64,000 bases of DNA from Pseudorhodoferax sp. Leaf274 (GTDB lineage: Bacteria; Pseudomonadota; Gammaproteobacteria; Burkholderiales; Burkholderiaceae_C), in contig NZ_LMNA01000001.1 in NCBI RefSeq assembly GCF_001422445.1, positions 3,116 to 67,115 of the forward strand. Reading direction: 5' to 3'. Positions 43,257-51,074 of this stretch are shown one piece after another. The stretch's first letter is position 1. Each line of letters starts with the position of its first letter. The notes under the pieces are model-generated. The model saw only the letters and a program-made list of their open reading frames with translations, was not told the origin of the DNA and did not search any database. A program made the translations under genes and the position numbers.

Positions 43257-43385
43257 GGGCTTTCTCCTGTGCGACCGGGGTCGCGGATGGGTGAGGCGCG
43301 GCGCCACCAGGCCATGGCGTCGATGGCACCGCGGTGCGGCGATGCGGGTCTGCATCACCGTGGTTCTCACTGTAGGGAGCGCCCT

Positions 43386-43422
43386 TTAGCGGACGCTTAG
43401 GGATTTCTTAGCCCGGCGTTAG
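43386..43422 (-). promoter_or_regulatory. Four CTAA boxes at exact 11-bp spacing, response-regulator operator
   Basis: TTAG occurs at 43386, 43397, 43408 and 43419, each exactly 11 bp apart; read in the direction of the downstream genes this is (CTAA-N7)x4. Direct repeats at one helical turn are the known binding pattern of OmpR/PhoB-family regulators such as QseB and PmrA. The array lies 130 bp before the DUF5666-like gene and just after the histidine-kinase stop. Confidence 0.75.
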
Positions 43423-43430
43423 CCGGAACA

Positions 43431-44774
43431 TCAGCCAGCAGATTCGAGCCGCGCGATGAGTCCGCTGCGGTCGTCCCGGTTGTGCAGGCTCAGCTGCAGG
43501 CCGCAGCGCTGCGCTGCGGCCTGTGCGATGGCCAGGCCCAGGCCGCTGCCGCCCGGGGCGCTGCCGGGCACGCGGTAGAAGCGGTCGAACACCCGGCCCA
43601 GCAGCTCCGGTGCGATGCCAGGGCCGGTGTCCACCACCTCCACCACGGTGCGGCCCGGTGTGTCCACCAGGCGCACGTCCACCACACCGCCTTCGGGCGT
43701 GTACCGCAGCGCGTTCTCGATGAGGTTGTCCAGCGCGCTGCGCAGGTCGCCAGCGCTGCAGCCCAGCCGCAGCGGCCCCAGACTCTCGGGCGCGACCAGG
43801 CCCAGGTCGATGCGGCGCTGGTCCGCCAGCGCGATCAGCGTGTGGATGCTCTCGCGTACATGTGCCTGCACGTCCACGCTGGCGCCGCTGTCCGCCGCGG
43901 CCGCCTCCTGGCGTGACATCTTGAGCAACTGGTCCACGAGCCGCTTGGCGCGGCCGACACCGGCCTCCAGCTGCTGGAAGTGCTGCGCCGCCGGCCCCGC
44001 GGCCAGGTCTTCGCGCAGGTTCTCCAGCTGCAGCCCGACGGCGGCGATCGGCGTGCGCAACTCGTGCGCTGCGTCCTGCACGAACAGGCGCTGCGCGGCG
44101 AAGCTGTCACGCAGCCGCGCCAGCAGGTGGTTGAAGGACACGACCAGCGGGCGGATCTCTTCGGGCACGCGCTCCAGCGGCAACTCGGCGATGCTCTGCG
44201 CGTCCTGCTGGGCCGCCTGCTGGCCGATGCTGCGCAGCCGGCCGGAGATGGCACGCACCACGCCCCACAGCACCAGCATCGACAGTGGCAACAGCAGCAG
44301 CACCGGCAAGGCGGCTTCGCCGGCGCGGCCGAAGGCCAGACCGGCGCGGAAGCTGGCGCTCTGCAGCACCTGGACCATCTGGCCATCCCGCGTCGCGGCG
44401 GCGTAGACGCGCCAGTGCTGCCCGCTGTCCTCGAGGTCCTGCAGGCCAGGGTGCGGCATGCGCCGCGCCACCACACCGTCCCAGGACGCCATCAGGGGCT
44501 GCCCATCGGCGCCGAAGAATTGCAGCACGTACAGGCCGCGTCCATGCACGCCTTCGGCGCTCAACTCCGGCGCCTGGCCGGGATGGCCCTGCCGGGCCAT
44601 CGCATCGCCCAGTTGCACCATCTGGTCGTCCAGGAAGCCGGCCGCCATGTGCGTGACCATGCGGTACGACAGCCCCGCGGAGGCCAGCGCCACCGCCAGG
44701 AAGGTGGGCACCAGCCACGCCATCAGGGTGCCGCGGATCGAGCGCATGCGGCCGGCGCCGAACAGCCAGCTCAT
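43431..44774 (-). CDS. Sensor histidine kinase (QseC/TctE-like)
   Basis: A 447-aa membrane-bound histidine kinase. There are two transmembrane helices (about 17-36 and 155-176) around a periplasmic sensor of about 120 residues, a HAMP linker, then His237 in AAHELRTPIAAVGLQLENL. The ATP domain has N (ALDNLIENALRYTPEGG), G1 (VVDTGPGIAP) and G2 (SGLGLAIAQAAAQRCG) boxes. Its start overlaps the response-regulator stop by ATGA. Together they resemble QseBC, TctDE and HprSR; the neighbouring molybdenum-protein operon favours an oxidative or reactive-chlorine signal as in HprSR-MsrPQ. Confidence 0.93.
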   Translation of the reverse strand: MSWLFGAGRMRSIRGTLMAWLVPTFLAVALASAGLSYRMVTHMAAGFLDDQMVQLGDAMARQGHPGQAPELSAEGVHGRGLYVLQFFGADGQPLMASWDGVVARRMPHPGLQDLEDSGQHWRVYAAATRDGQMVQVLQSASFRAGLAFGRAGEAALPVLLLLPLSMLVLWGVVRAISGRLRSIGQQAAQQDAQSIAELPLERVPEEIRPLVVSFNHLLARLRDSFAAQRLFVQDAAHELRTPIAAVGLQLENLREDLAAGPAAQHFQQLEAGVGRAKRLVDQLLKMSRQEAAAADSGASVDVQAHVRESIHTLIALADQRRIDLGLVAPESLGPLRLGCSAGDLRSALDNLIENALRYTPEGGVVDVRLVDTPGRTVVEVVDTGPGIAPELLGRVFDRFYRVPGSAPGGSGLGLAIAQAAAQRCGLQLSLHNRDDRSGLIARLESAG

Positions 44775-45439
44775 GGCGAGGGCGCGACCACGCGCCAGCC
44801 CAGGCCGCGCACATTGCGGATGGTGTCCGGCCCGAGCTTGCGGCGCATGCCATGGATCAGCACGTCCACGGCGTTGCTGCTGACCTCCTCGCCCCAGCCG
44901 TAGATGCGGTTCTCCAGCTGTTCGCGCGACAGGATGGCGCCGGAGCGCTCCATCAGCGCGTGCAGCAGCGCGAACTCGCGGGCAGAAAGTTGCGAGCGCA
45001 CACCGCCGACAAGCACTTCGCGCGTGCCCAGGTCCAGCTGCAGCACGCCCTCCTCGCCGATCAGCGACTGCGCCGCGCCATCGCGGCGCCGGATCACGGC
45101 GCGCATGCGGGCCAGCAGCTCGCGCAGTTCGTAGGGCTTGACCAGGTAGTCGTCGGCGCCCAGGTCCAGGCCGTCGACGCGGTCGTCAAGTCCATCGCGC
45201 GCCGTCAGCACCAGCACCGGCGTGGTCTCGCCGGCCGCGCGGGCGCGGCGCAACACCTCTACGCCATCGCGCTGGGGCAGGCCCAGGTCCAGCAGCACGC
45301 AGGCATAGCCGCCGTCGGCCAGGGCACTCTGGGCCAGCAGGCCGTCCTTGACCCAGTCCACCGACCAGCCCTGGCGCGTCAGGGCCTCGCGCAGGCTTTG
45401 CCCGATCATCTCGTCGTCCTCGACCAGCAATACACGCAT
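44771..45439 (-). CDS. OmpR-family response regulator (QseB/TctD-like)
   Basis: A 222-aa OmpR/PhoB-type regulator. The receiver has the acidic pair Glu7/Asp8/Asp9 (LLVEDDE), phospho-acceptor Asp51 (ACVLLDLGLPQRDGVEVL) and a conserved LVKPYELRELLAR lysine. The C-terminal winged helix covers about 125-220 (LSAREFALLHALMERSGAILSREQLENRIYG). It is the first gene of the two-component pair, and CTAA boxes lie just upstream of its start, indicating autoregulation. Confidence 0.94.
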   Translation of the reverse strand: MRVLLVEDDEMIGQSLREALTRQGWSVDWVKDGLLAQSALADGGYACVLLDLGLPQRDGVEVLRRARAAGETTPVLVLTARDGLDDRVDGLDLGADDYLVKPYELRELLARMRAVIRRRDGAAQSLIGEEGVLQLDLGTREVLVGGVRSQLSAREFALLHALMERSGAILSREQLENRIYGWGEEVSSNAVDVLIHGMRRKLGPDTIRNVRGLGWRVVAPSP

Positions 45440-45449
45440 GGGCTGCAGC

Positions 45450-45478
45450 TTAGCGGGCCTGAGTTAGGCGGGCATTAG
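45450..45478 (-). promoter_or_regulatory. CTAA boxes in front of the response-regulator gene
   Basis: TTAG occurs at 45450, 45464 and 45475; the last two are 11 bp apart, as in the array at 43386-43422, and all have the same orientation relative to the downstream gene. They lie 11-39 bp before the regulator start, a position fit for autoregulation of the two-component pair. Confidence 0.6.
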
Positions 45479-45487
45479 CCTGGGGCC

Positions 45488-46321
45488 TCAGCCATCGGTG
45501 GACCGCGTCACCGCCTCCCAGGCCTGCAGCTCCTGGGCCAGCGCCGACATCTTGTCGCGCACCAGCGTGAGCGCATCGCTGCCGAGCAGCAGATGCGCCG
45601 GCGGGGCGTCGCTCGCAATCACCGCCAGCATGGCCCGGGCCGCCTTGGCCGGATCGCCGAGCTGCTTGCCGCTCTTTTCGGTGCGCGCCGCGCGGATCGG
45701 GTCGAACAGCGCGTCGTAGTCGGGGATGGAGCGCGCGGTGCGCGCCATCGAGCGGCCCGCCCAATCGGTGCGGAACGAGCCCGGCGCCACGGCGGTGACA
45801 TGGATGCCGAAGGGCTTGACCTCCTTGCCCAGCGCTTCGGAGATGCCTTCCAGCGCGAACTTGCTGCCGCAGTAGTAGGCGATGCCCGGCATGGTGATGA
45901 AGCCGCCCATCGAGGTGATGTTGAGGATGTGGCCGCGCCGGCGCTGGCGCATGTGGGGCAGCACCGCCTTGGTCATGGCCACCGCGCCGAACACGTTCAC
46001 GTCGAACTGGCGACGCATCTCGGTCAGCGGCGACTCCTCCAGCACGCCCTCGTGCCCGTAGCCCGCGTTGTTCACCAGCACATCGATCGGCCCGACGGTG
46101 GCCTCGATGTTCGCCACCACACCGTCGATGGCGTCGAAGTCCGTCACGTCCAGCACGCGCCCGATGGCCTGCCCTGGCGCGAGGCGCTCGAAGTCCTGCT
46201 GCGCGTCTGTACTGCGCACGGTGCCGACCACGCGGTGGCCGGCCTGCAGCGCTTCCTGCGCCAGGGCGCGGCCGAAGCCGCTGCTGACGCCGGTGATGCA
46301 CAAGCTGGTTGGAAAGGTCAT
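45488..46321 (-). CDS. Short-chain dehydrogenase/reductase
   Basis: A 277-aa SDR with cofactor motif TGVSSGFG (about residue 10), NNAGYG, the ITSMGGF serine and the catalytic YYCGSK tyrosine-lysine. The long C-terminal part (GDPAKAARAMLAVI, DPP-like segment SDAPPAHLLLGSDAL) matches the oxidoreductase group common beside AraC regulators. An ATG at 46336 (MGANDM) is also possible. It is divergent from the AraC gene at 46416, which is likely its regulator. The substrate is unknown. Confidence 0.9.
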   Translation of the reverse strand: MTFPTSLCITGVSSGFGRALAQEALQAGHRVVGTVRSTDAQQDFERLAPGQAIGRVLDVTDFDAIDGVVANIEATVGPIDVLVNNAGYGHEGVLEESPLTEMRRQFDVNVFGAVAMTKAVLPHMRQRRRGHILNITSMGGFITMPGIAYYCGSKFALEGISEALGKEVKPFGIHVTAVAPGSFRTDWAGRSMARTARSIPDYDALFDPIRAARTEKSGKQLGDPAKAARAMLAVIASDAPPAHLLLGSDALTLVRDKMSALAQELQAWEAVTRSTDG

Positions 46322-46415
46322 GTCGTTGGCTCCCAATGAAGATGAAGAGCGCGTACGATATTCTGATGAACCGCGATCTTTAAGTCCGTTTTTTCTGATT
46401 TTCTTGCCTATTTCT

Positions 46416-47390
46416 ATGAAGACAGTCGGTCACGCACACGAGGCCAGTCCCGCCTCGCCCCCATCGCGGCAGCAGCGCATGGTGGCCTTGCTGCGCGCGT
46501 TGGCGCCGAACGAGGGCTACAACCTGACGGTGCTGCCCGACGTGCGCATCCTGCGCTCCGACCGTCCGCTGGCGCGCACGCCCGTGCTGTACGACCCGGG
46601 CATCGTGATCGTGTGCCAGGGGCGCAAGCGCGGCTACTTCGGCTCCCAGGTCTACCTGTACGACGAGCAGCACTACCTGGCGGTGGCGGTGCCGGTGCCC
46701 TTCACGATGGAGACCGAGGCCTCGCCGGAGCGCCCCTTGCTGGCGATCTACATGCACCTGGACTTCCAGGTCGCCTCCGACCTGATGGCCCGGATCGCAC
46801 ACCATGGTGCAGCGCTGGTGGACGAGGCGCCGCAGAGCATGGTGTCCAGCCCCATGGACGCTGCGCTGCACACCTCGGTGCTGCGCTTCCTCGAAGCCAT
46901 GAGCCGGCCGCTGGACGCGGCCATCCTCGGCCCGGCCCTGGTGCGGGAGCTGTACTTCCGGGTGCTGACCGGCGCGCAGGGCAACGCCATGCGCGCGGCC
47001 CTGGCCATGCAGGGCCAGTTCGGCCGCATCGGCAAGGCCCTGCGCCGCATCCACGGCACCTACGCCCAACCGCTGCAGCTGCCGCAGCTGGCGCATGAAG
47101 CCGGCATGAGCGTGCCGAGCTTCCACAGCCACTTCAAGGCCATCACGAACACCTCGCCGATGCAGTACCTGAAGTCCACGCGATTGCACCAGGCGCGGCT
47201 GCTGATGCTGCGCGAGGGCATGACGTCGGAGGCGGCTTCCCATGCCGTCGGCTATGCGAGCCCATCGCAGTTCAGCCGGGAGTTCAAGCGGCTGTTCGGG
47301 CTGACGCCGGCGGCCGAGACGAAGCGGATGCGGGCCAGCTTCGCGCTGCCTCCGGGGTTCGCGGCGTCGGAGTTCGTCTCGTCGCACTAG
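46416..47390 (+). CDS. AraC-family transcriptional regulator
   Basis: A 324-aa AraC regulator. The N-terminal domain belongs to the AraC_N type seen in regulators of SDR genes (LYDPGIVIVCQGRKRGYFG, YLAVAVPVPFTMETEA). The C-terminal double HTH has LPQLAHEAGMSVPSFHSHFK, then TSEAASHAVGYASPSQFSREFKRLFGLTP. The start ATG at 46416 (MKTVGHAHE) fits the usual length; the frame upstream runs antisense through the SDR. It is divergent from the SDR with about 95 bp between starts. Confidence 0.92.
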   Translation: MKTVGHAHEASPASPPSRQQRMVALLRALAPNEGYNLTVLPDVRILRSDRPLARTPVLYDPGIVIVCQGRKRGYFGSQVYLYDEQHYLAVAVPVPFTMETEASPERPLLAIYMHLDFQVASDLMARIAHHGAALVDEAPQSMVSSPMDAALHTSVLRFLEAMSRPLDAAILGPALVRELYFRVLTGAQGNAMRAALAMQGQFGRIGKALRRIHGTYAQPLQLPQLAHEAGMSVPSFHSHFKAITNTSPMQYLKSTRLHQARLLMLREGMTSEAASHAVGYASPSQFSREFKRLFGLTPAAETKRMRASFALPPGFAASEFVSSH

Positions 47391-47458
47391 GGCTGGCGCT
47401 GCGGGCGGATCGCTCAAGCGGCCATGGCGCAATGCAGGCCGGCATGCGCCATCCCATG

Positions 47459-48205
47459 TCAACGCATACCGCCCGACCCCAGGATCACCTCGCCGGTCAC
47501 CCAGCCCGCATCGTCCGACGCGAGAAATGCAACGATTGGCGCGATGTCCTGCACCTGGCCGATGCGGCCCAGCGGCGTCTGCGCCTCGTTCCAGGCCTGG
47601 AAGGCTGAGCCGACGACGCCAGCCGCATGGGTGCCTTCGGTCTCGACCAGGCCGGGACTCACCGCGTTGACGCGAATGCCTCGGGGGCCCAGTTCGCGCG
47701 ACAGCACGCCCGTGATGGCATCGATCGCGCCTTTCGTGCCGGTGTAGGTGGCGCTCTCGGCCGGCAGCACGCGCGTGACGTTGGAGCTGATGTTGATGAT
47801 GCTGCCGCCCTGGCCCAGATGCGGCGCGGCGGCTCCGGCGACCAGCAGAGGGCCGAGGACGTTGATGTCGAACTGCTGGCGGTACAGCGCTTCGGTCGTC
47901 TCCTCGATCCGGGCGAACTGGTAGATCCCCGCGTTGTTCACGACGATGTCCAGGCGTCCGAAACGGTCGATGGCTGCCTGCACAAGCGACTCGACCTGCG
48001 CACGCTTGGTGACGTCCGCGCCCACCGCCACGGCGCTCCCGCCAGCGGCCTCGATGCCGGCGACCACCGTGTCCGCATCGTTCTTGTTCGAAGCGTAGTT
48101 GACGACCACCTTTGCACCCTCTGCTGCGAGTCTGCGGGCGATGCCCGCCCCGATGCCTTTGGACGCGCCCGTGACGATCGCGACCTTGTCCTTCAATCTG
48201 CCCAT
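47459..48205 (-). CDS. Short-chain dehydrogenase (glucose-1-dehydrogenase-like)
   Basis: A 248-aa classical SDR. It has TGASKGIGAGIARRL, NNAGIY, the serine stretch INISSNVT and the YTGTK active site. The C terminus VTGEVILGSGGMR is the family-typical tail. The start at 48205 (MGRLKDKV) has GGGGA upstream; 48220 is an alternative. The promoter side contains overlapping palindromes (48302-48329), so it may be under a TetR-type repressor not seen here. Glucose or 3-oxoacyl-type substrates are possible. Confidence 0.9.
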   Translation of the reverse strand: MGRLKDKVAIVTGASKGIGAGIARRLAAEGAKVVVNYASNKNDADTVVAGIEAAGGSAVAVGADVTKRAQVESLVQAAIDRFGRLDIVVNNAGIYQFARIEETTEALYRQQFDINVLGPLLVAGAAAPHLGQGGSIINISSNVTRVLPAESATYTGTKGAIDAITGVLSRELGPRGIRVNAVSPGLVETEGTHAAGVVGSAFQAWNEAQTPLGRIGQVQDIAPIVAFLASDDAGWVTGEVILGSGGMR

Positions 48206-48301
48206 CGATGAGTTCCCCATGACGCTGGTCCGGCATGGCCCAGCAAGGGCGCCAATGTTGGTGCCTGCGCTGGCGTTTGGACACTGCCATTCCTGCACCT
48301 T

Positions 48302-48329
48302 GTCCGTACGTTTTTGAACGGACGGTCCG
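48302..48329. promoter_or_regulatory. Overlapping palindromes upstream of the SDR gene
   Basis: GTCCGT (48302-48307) and ACGGAC (48318-48323) form a 6-bp inverted repeat around 10 bp, and CGGACGGTCCG (48319-48329) is a second perfect palindrome sharing its left arm. The size is that of a TetR-type operator. It sits between the LysR stop at 48339 and the SDR start. Confidence 0.5.
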
Positions 48330-48338
48330 CGCAGGAAC

Positions 48339-49199
48339 TCAGCCCTGCAGGTTCGCGATGTGGTCGTTGGCGGTGGCGATGAAGGCGCGCAACCGGTTCA
48401 GCCGCCGCAGATCGCGGTGGTAGCCCATCCAGATGTCCCGGGTAGGCGGCTCTTCCGGCAACTGCAGCCGACGCAGGCCGCCCACCTGGTTGCCCACCAC
48501 CTGCGGCAGCACGGCGATGCCGATCCCCTGGCCGCACATGCGCGCCTGCACGTTGCGGTTATTGGACGCCAGCAGCGGCCTGGCGCTCGGGAAGCTGGCC
48601 TGCAGCCACGCGATGTCGGGGAACTGGCCGGTCGAAGTGTCGTGCGTGATGAGCCGAAAACCGGCGCCATCGCCGAACACCGGATCGGGCGAGCCCGCCG
48701 CGATATAGACCCCATAGGGAAGGCGTACCAATCGGCGCTGCACCACGTCCTGCGCGTTGAAGGGCACGATGCGGAACGCGATGTCGGCCTCGCGCTGCGC
48801 TAGGTTGAACAGACGGGTGCCCGTCAACACCTCGACGTCGACATGCGGGTAGGACCTGGCGTAGTCCGCGACGATGGGCGGCAGGACGTAGGCACCGAAC
48901 CAGTCGGCCGACGAGATCCGCAGGCTGCCTTGCAGCTTCTCTTCCCGACCCGCCAGGCGCCGCTCCATCGCGAGCGCGCCTTCCTCCATCTGCTCGGCGA
49001 GCGCGACGATGCCGGCGCCCTCGTCGGTGGGAACGAAGCCGTCTGCGGTGCGCTGGAACAGCGTGTGCCCCACGGCCTGCTCCAGTGCCCGCAGACGGCG
49101 CCCGATCGTCGGATGGCTCAGCTGCAAGGCGCGCGCAGCGCCGCCCAGGGTGCCCGCCCGCACGACGGCCAGGAAGATGCGCACATCGCTCCACTCCAC
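48339..49199 (-). CDS. LysR-family transcriptional regulator
   Basis: A 286-aa LysR protein of the short, GcvA/DsdC-unlike branch that begins directly with its HTH (MEWSDVRIFLAVVRAGTLGGAARALQ in two parts, then SHPTIGRRLRALEQAVGHTLFQR). It is divergent from the SDR at 49356 with 156 bp between them, and is on the same strand as the preceding SDR. It may control the SDR-dehydrogenase-MFS group to its right. Confidence 0.9.
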   Translation of the reverse strand: MEWSDVRIFLAVVRAGTLGGAARALQLSHPTIGRRLRALEQAVGHTLFQRTADGFVPTDEGAGIVALAEQMEEGALAMERRLAGREEKLQGSLRISSADWFGAYVLPPIVADYARSYPHVDVEVLTGTRLFNLAQREADIAFRIVPFNAQDVVQRRLVRLPYGVYIAAGSPDPVFGDGAGFRLITHDTSTGQFPDIAWLQASFPSARPLLASNNRNVQARMCGQGIGIAVLPQVVGNQVGGLRRLQLPEEPPTRDIWMGYHRDLRRLNRLRAFIATANDHIANLQG

Positions 49200-49355
49200 G
49201 CCCTGCCCCTTTCAAAAATGAACGGCGAGCGTACAGCATTGGCAGTTGTCGAACAGATTCAGATCGCTAGATTCGCTGCATGCCGGTGCCACACCGGACA
49301 CACCCCGGTCAGCCCGCGCACCGCGCCTGGCCCCACACCGCATCGGAAGGAAGAC

Positions 49356-50210
49356 ATGGGCAAGACTTGGTTGATCACGGGCTGTTCGACGGGCCTGGGC
49401 AGAGCATTGGCCGAAGCCGTCGCCGCGCGCGGCGACCGCCTGGTCGCCACCGCACGGTCCGCCGCAGCGCTGCACGACCTGCGCGAGCGCTACCAGGACA
49501 CCGTGCAGGCGGTCTCGCTCGACGTCACGCGGCCTGGCGACGCCGCGCGGGCGGTGGCTCTGGCCGAGAGCAGGTTCGGCGGCCTGGACGTTCTCGTCAA
49601 CAACGCAGGCATCGGCTTCATCGGGGCCATCGAGGAAGGCGAGCCCGGCGAGTACCGGCCGATATTCGAGACCAACGTGTTCGGCCTGATCGAGACCACC
49701 CGCGCCGCCTTGCCGGCCCTGCGCCGGCGCCAGGGGGCGCGCATCGTGAACCTGTCGTCCGGTGCCGGGATCGCGGGCTCGGCCGGCTCCGGCTTCTACA
49801 ACGCGACCAAGTTCGCGGTGGAAGGTCTCTCCGAAGCGCTGGCCGAGGAACTCGCGCCTCTGGGCGTGCGGGTCATCATCGTCGAGCCCGGGGCCTTCCG
49901 CACCGATTTCCTGGGGCGCTCGATCGCCTCGGCGGCCCGCCAGATCCACGCCTACGCGCAGACCGCGCACGCACGGCGCCGCTACCGCGAACGCAACGAT
50001 GGCAGGCAGGCCGGTGACCCGGCCAAAGCCGTCGCCGTGATGCTGCAGGCCATCGATGCCGACGACCCACCGCTGCATCTGCCCTTGGGTCCAGGGGCCC
50101 ACCGGACCGCCGCACGCAAGCTGGATGCCTTCCGCGCGGACATCGCCGCGTGGCGCGACATCTCCATCGCGACCGACTTCGATGTGCACGCGACCGCTGG
50201 AGGGAGGTGA
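49356..50210 (+). CDS. Short-chain dehydrogenase/reductase
   Basis: A 284-aa SDR with TGCSTGLGRALAEAV, NNAGIGFIGAIEE, LSSGAGIAG and YNATK. A GGAAGGAAG ribosome site precedes the ATG at 49356. The overall design is the same as the SDR at 45488-46321 (extended C-terminal DDPP-L-LGPGA segment), but the sequences differ. It heads a three-gene run with a beta-hydroxyacid-dehydrogenase-like enzyme (3 bp gap) and an MFS exporter. Confidence 0.92.
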   Translation: MGKTWLITGCSTGLGRALAEAVAARGDRLVATARSAAALHDLRERYQDTVQAVSLDVTRPGDAARAVALAESRFGGLDVLVNNAGIGFIGAIEEGEPGEYRPIFETNVFGLIETTRAALPALRRRQGARIVNLSSGAGIAGSAGSGFYNATKFAVEGLSEALAEELAPLGVRVIIVEPGAFRTDFLGRSIASAARQIHAYAQTAHARRRYRERNDGRQAGDPAKAVAVMLQAIDADDPPLHLPLGPGAHRTAARKLDAFRADIAAWRDISIATDFDVHATAGGR

Positions 50211-50213
50211 ACC

Positions 50214-51074
50214 ATGGACATCGGCATCCTCGGTCTGGGCGCGATGGGCACCGCGATGGCGAAGAACCTAGCCGCCGCTGGCCACCAGGTACGCGCATGG
50301 AACCGCTCCGGTGGCGCCGTCGAAGGCGTCACGCTGCTGGACGATCCGCGCGACGTCTTCGATGCAGATGCAGTCCTCACCATGCTCGCCGACGACGCAG
50401 CGGTCCGCAGCGTCGTGCTGGACGCAGGGCTGCTGGCGTCCGCACGTCCCGGGCTTGTCCATGTCGTGTCGTCGACCATCTCGCTCGCCTTCGCGGCCGA
50501 GCTGGCCGTCGTCCACGCCCAGGCCGGGATCGGCTTCGTGTCGGCGCCCGTGCTCGGGCGGCCGGACGTGGCCGCGCGCGGTGAACTGAACGTGCTGGCC
50601 GCCGGCGCGCCGGCCGCGATCGACCGGGTGCAGCCCGTGCTGCAGGCCATCGGCGCACGCGTCTGGCCCCTGGGCGAGCACCCGCCCGCGGCGAACGCGG
50701 CCAAGATCGCCTGCAACATGATGATCGCCATGGCCATCGAGGCCATGGCCGAGGCCGTGGTGCTGACGGAGGCCAGCGGCGTGCCGCACGAGCGCTTCTT
50801 CGAACTCATGCTCGGCACGCTGTTCGACAGCCGCCCCTATCGGACCTACTCGGCCACCATCGCGGCGGGAACCTACACGCCAGGCTTCAAGGCCCGTCTG
50901 GGCCTGAAGGACCTGCGCCTGGCGAGCGAGGCAGCCGGTGCGTCGTCGCGCACGCTGCCAATGCTCGAGGCCGCTCGCCACCGCATGGCGCAGGCCGTCC
51001 AGGCCGGCTGGGGCGAGCAGGACTGGTCGGCCATGGCGCGCTTCACGATCGAAGACGGGAGGCAACCTTCATGA
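50214..51074 (+). CDS. NAD(P)-dependent beta-hydroxyacid-dehydrogenase-family enzyme
   Basis: A 286-aa member of the 3-hydroxyisobutyrate/6-phosphogluconate dehydrogenase superfamily. The dinucleotide fold is GILGLGAMGTAMAKNLAAAGH, the substrate stretch FVSAPVLGRPDVA takes the place of the D-A-P-V-S-G motif, and the catalytic lysine lies in NAAKIACNMMI. Imine-reductase-like and reductase-like members share this pattern. It starts 3 bp after the SDR stop, and its stop overlaps the MFS start (ATGA). Confidence 0.9.
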   Translation: MDIGILGLGAMGTAMAKNLAAAGHQVRAWNRSGGAVEGVTLLDDPRDVFDADAVLTMLADDAAVRSVVLDAGLLASARPGLVHVVSSTISLAFAAELAVVHAQAGIGFVSAPVLGRPDVAARGELNVLAAGAPAAIDRVQPVLQAIGARVWPLGEHPPAANAAKIACNMMIAMAIEAMAEAVVLTEASGVPHERFFELMLGTLFDSRPYRTYSATIAAGTYTPGFKARLGLKDLRLASEAAGASSRTLPMLEAARHRMAQAVQAGWGEQDWSAMARFTIEDGRQPS

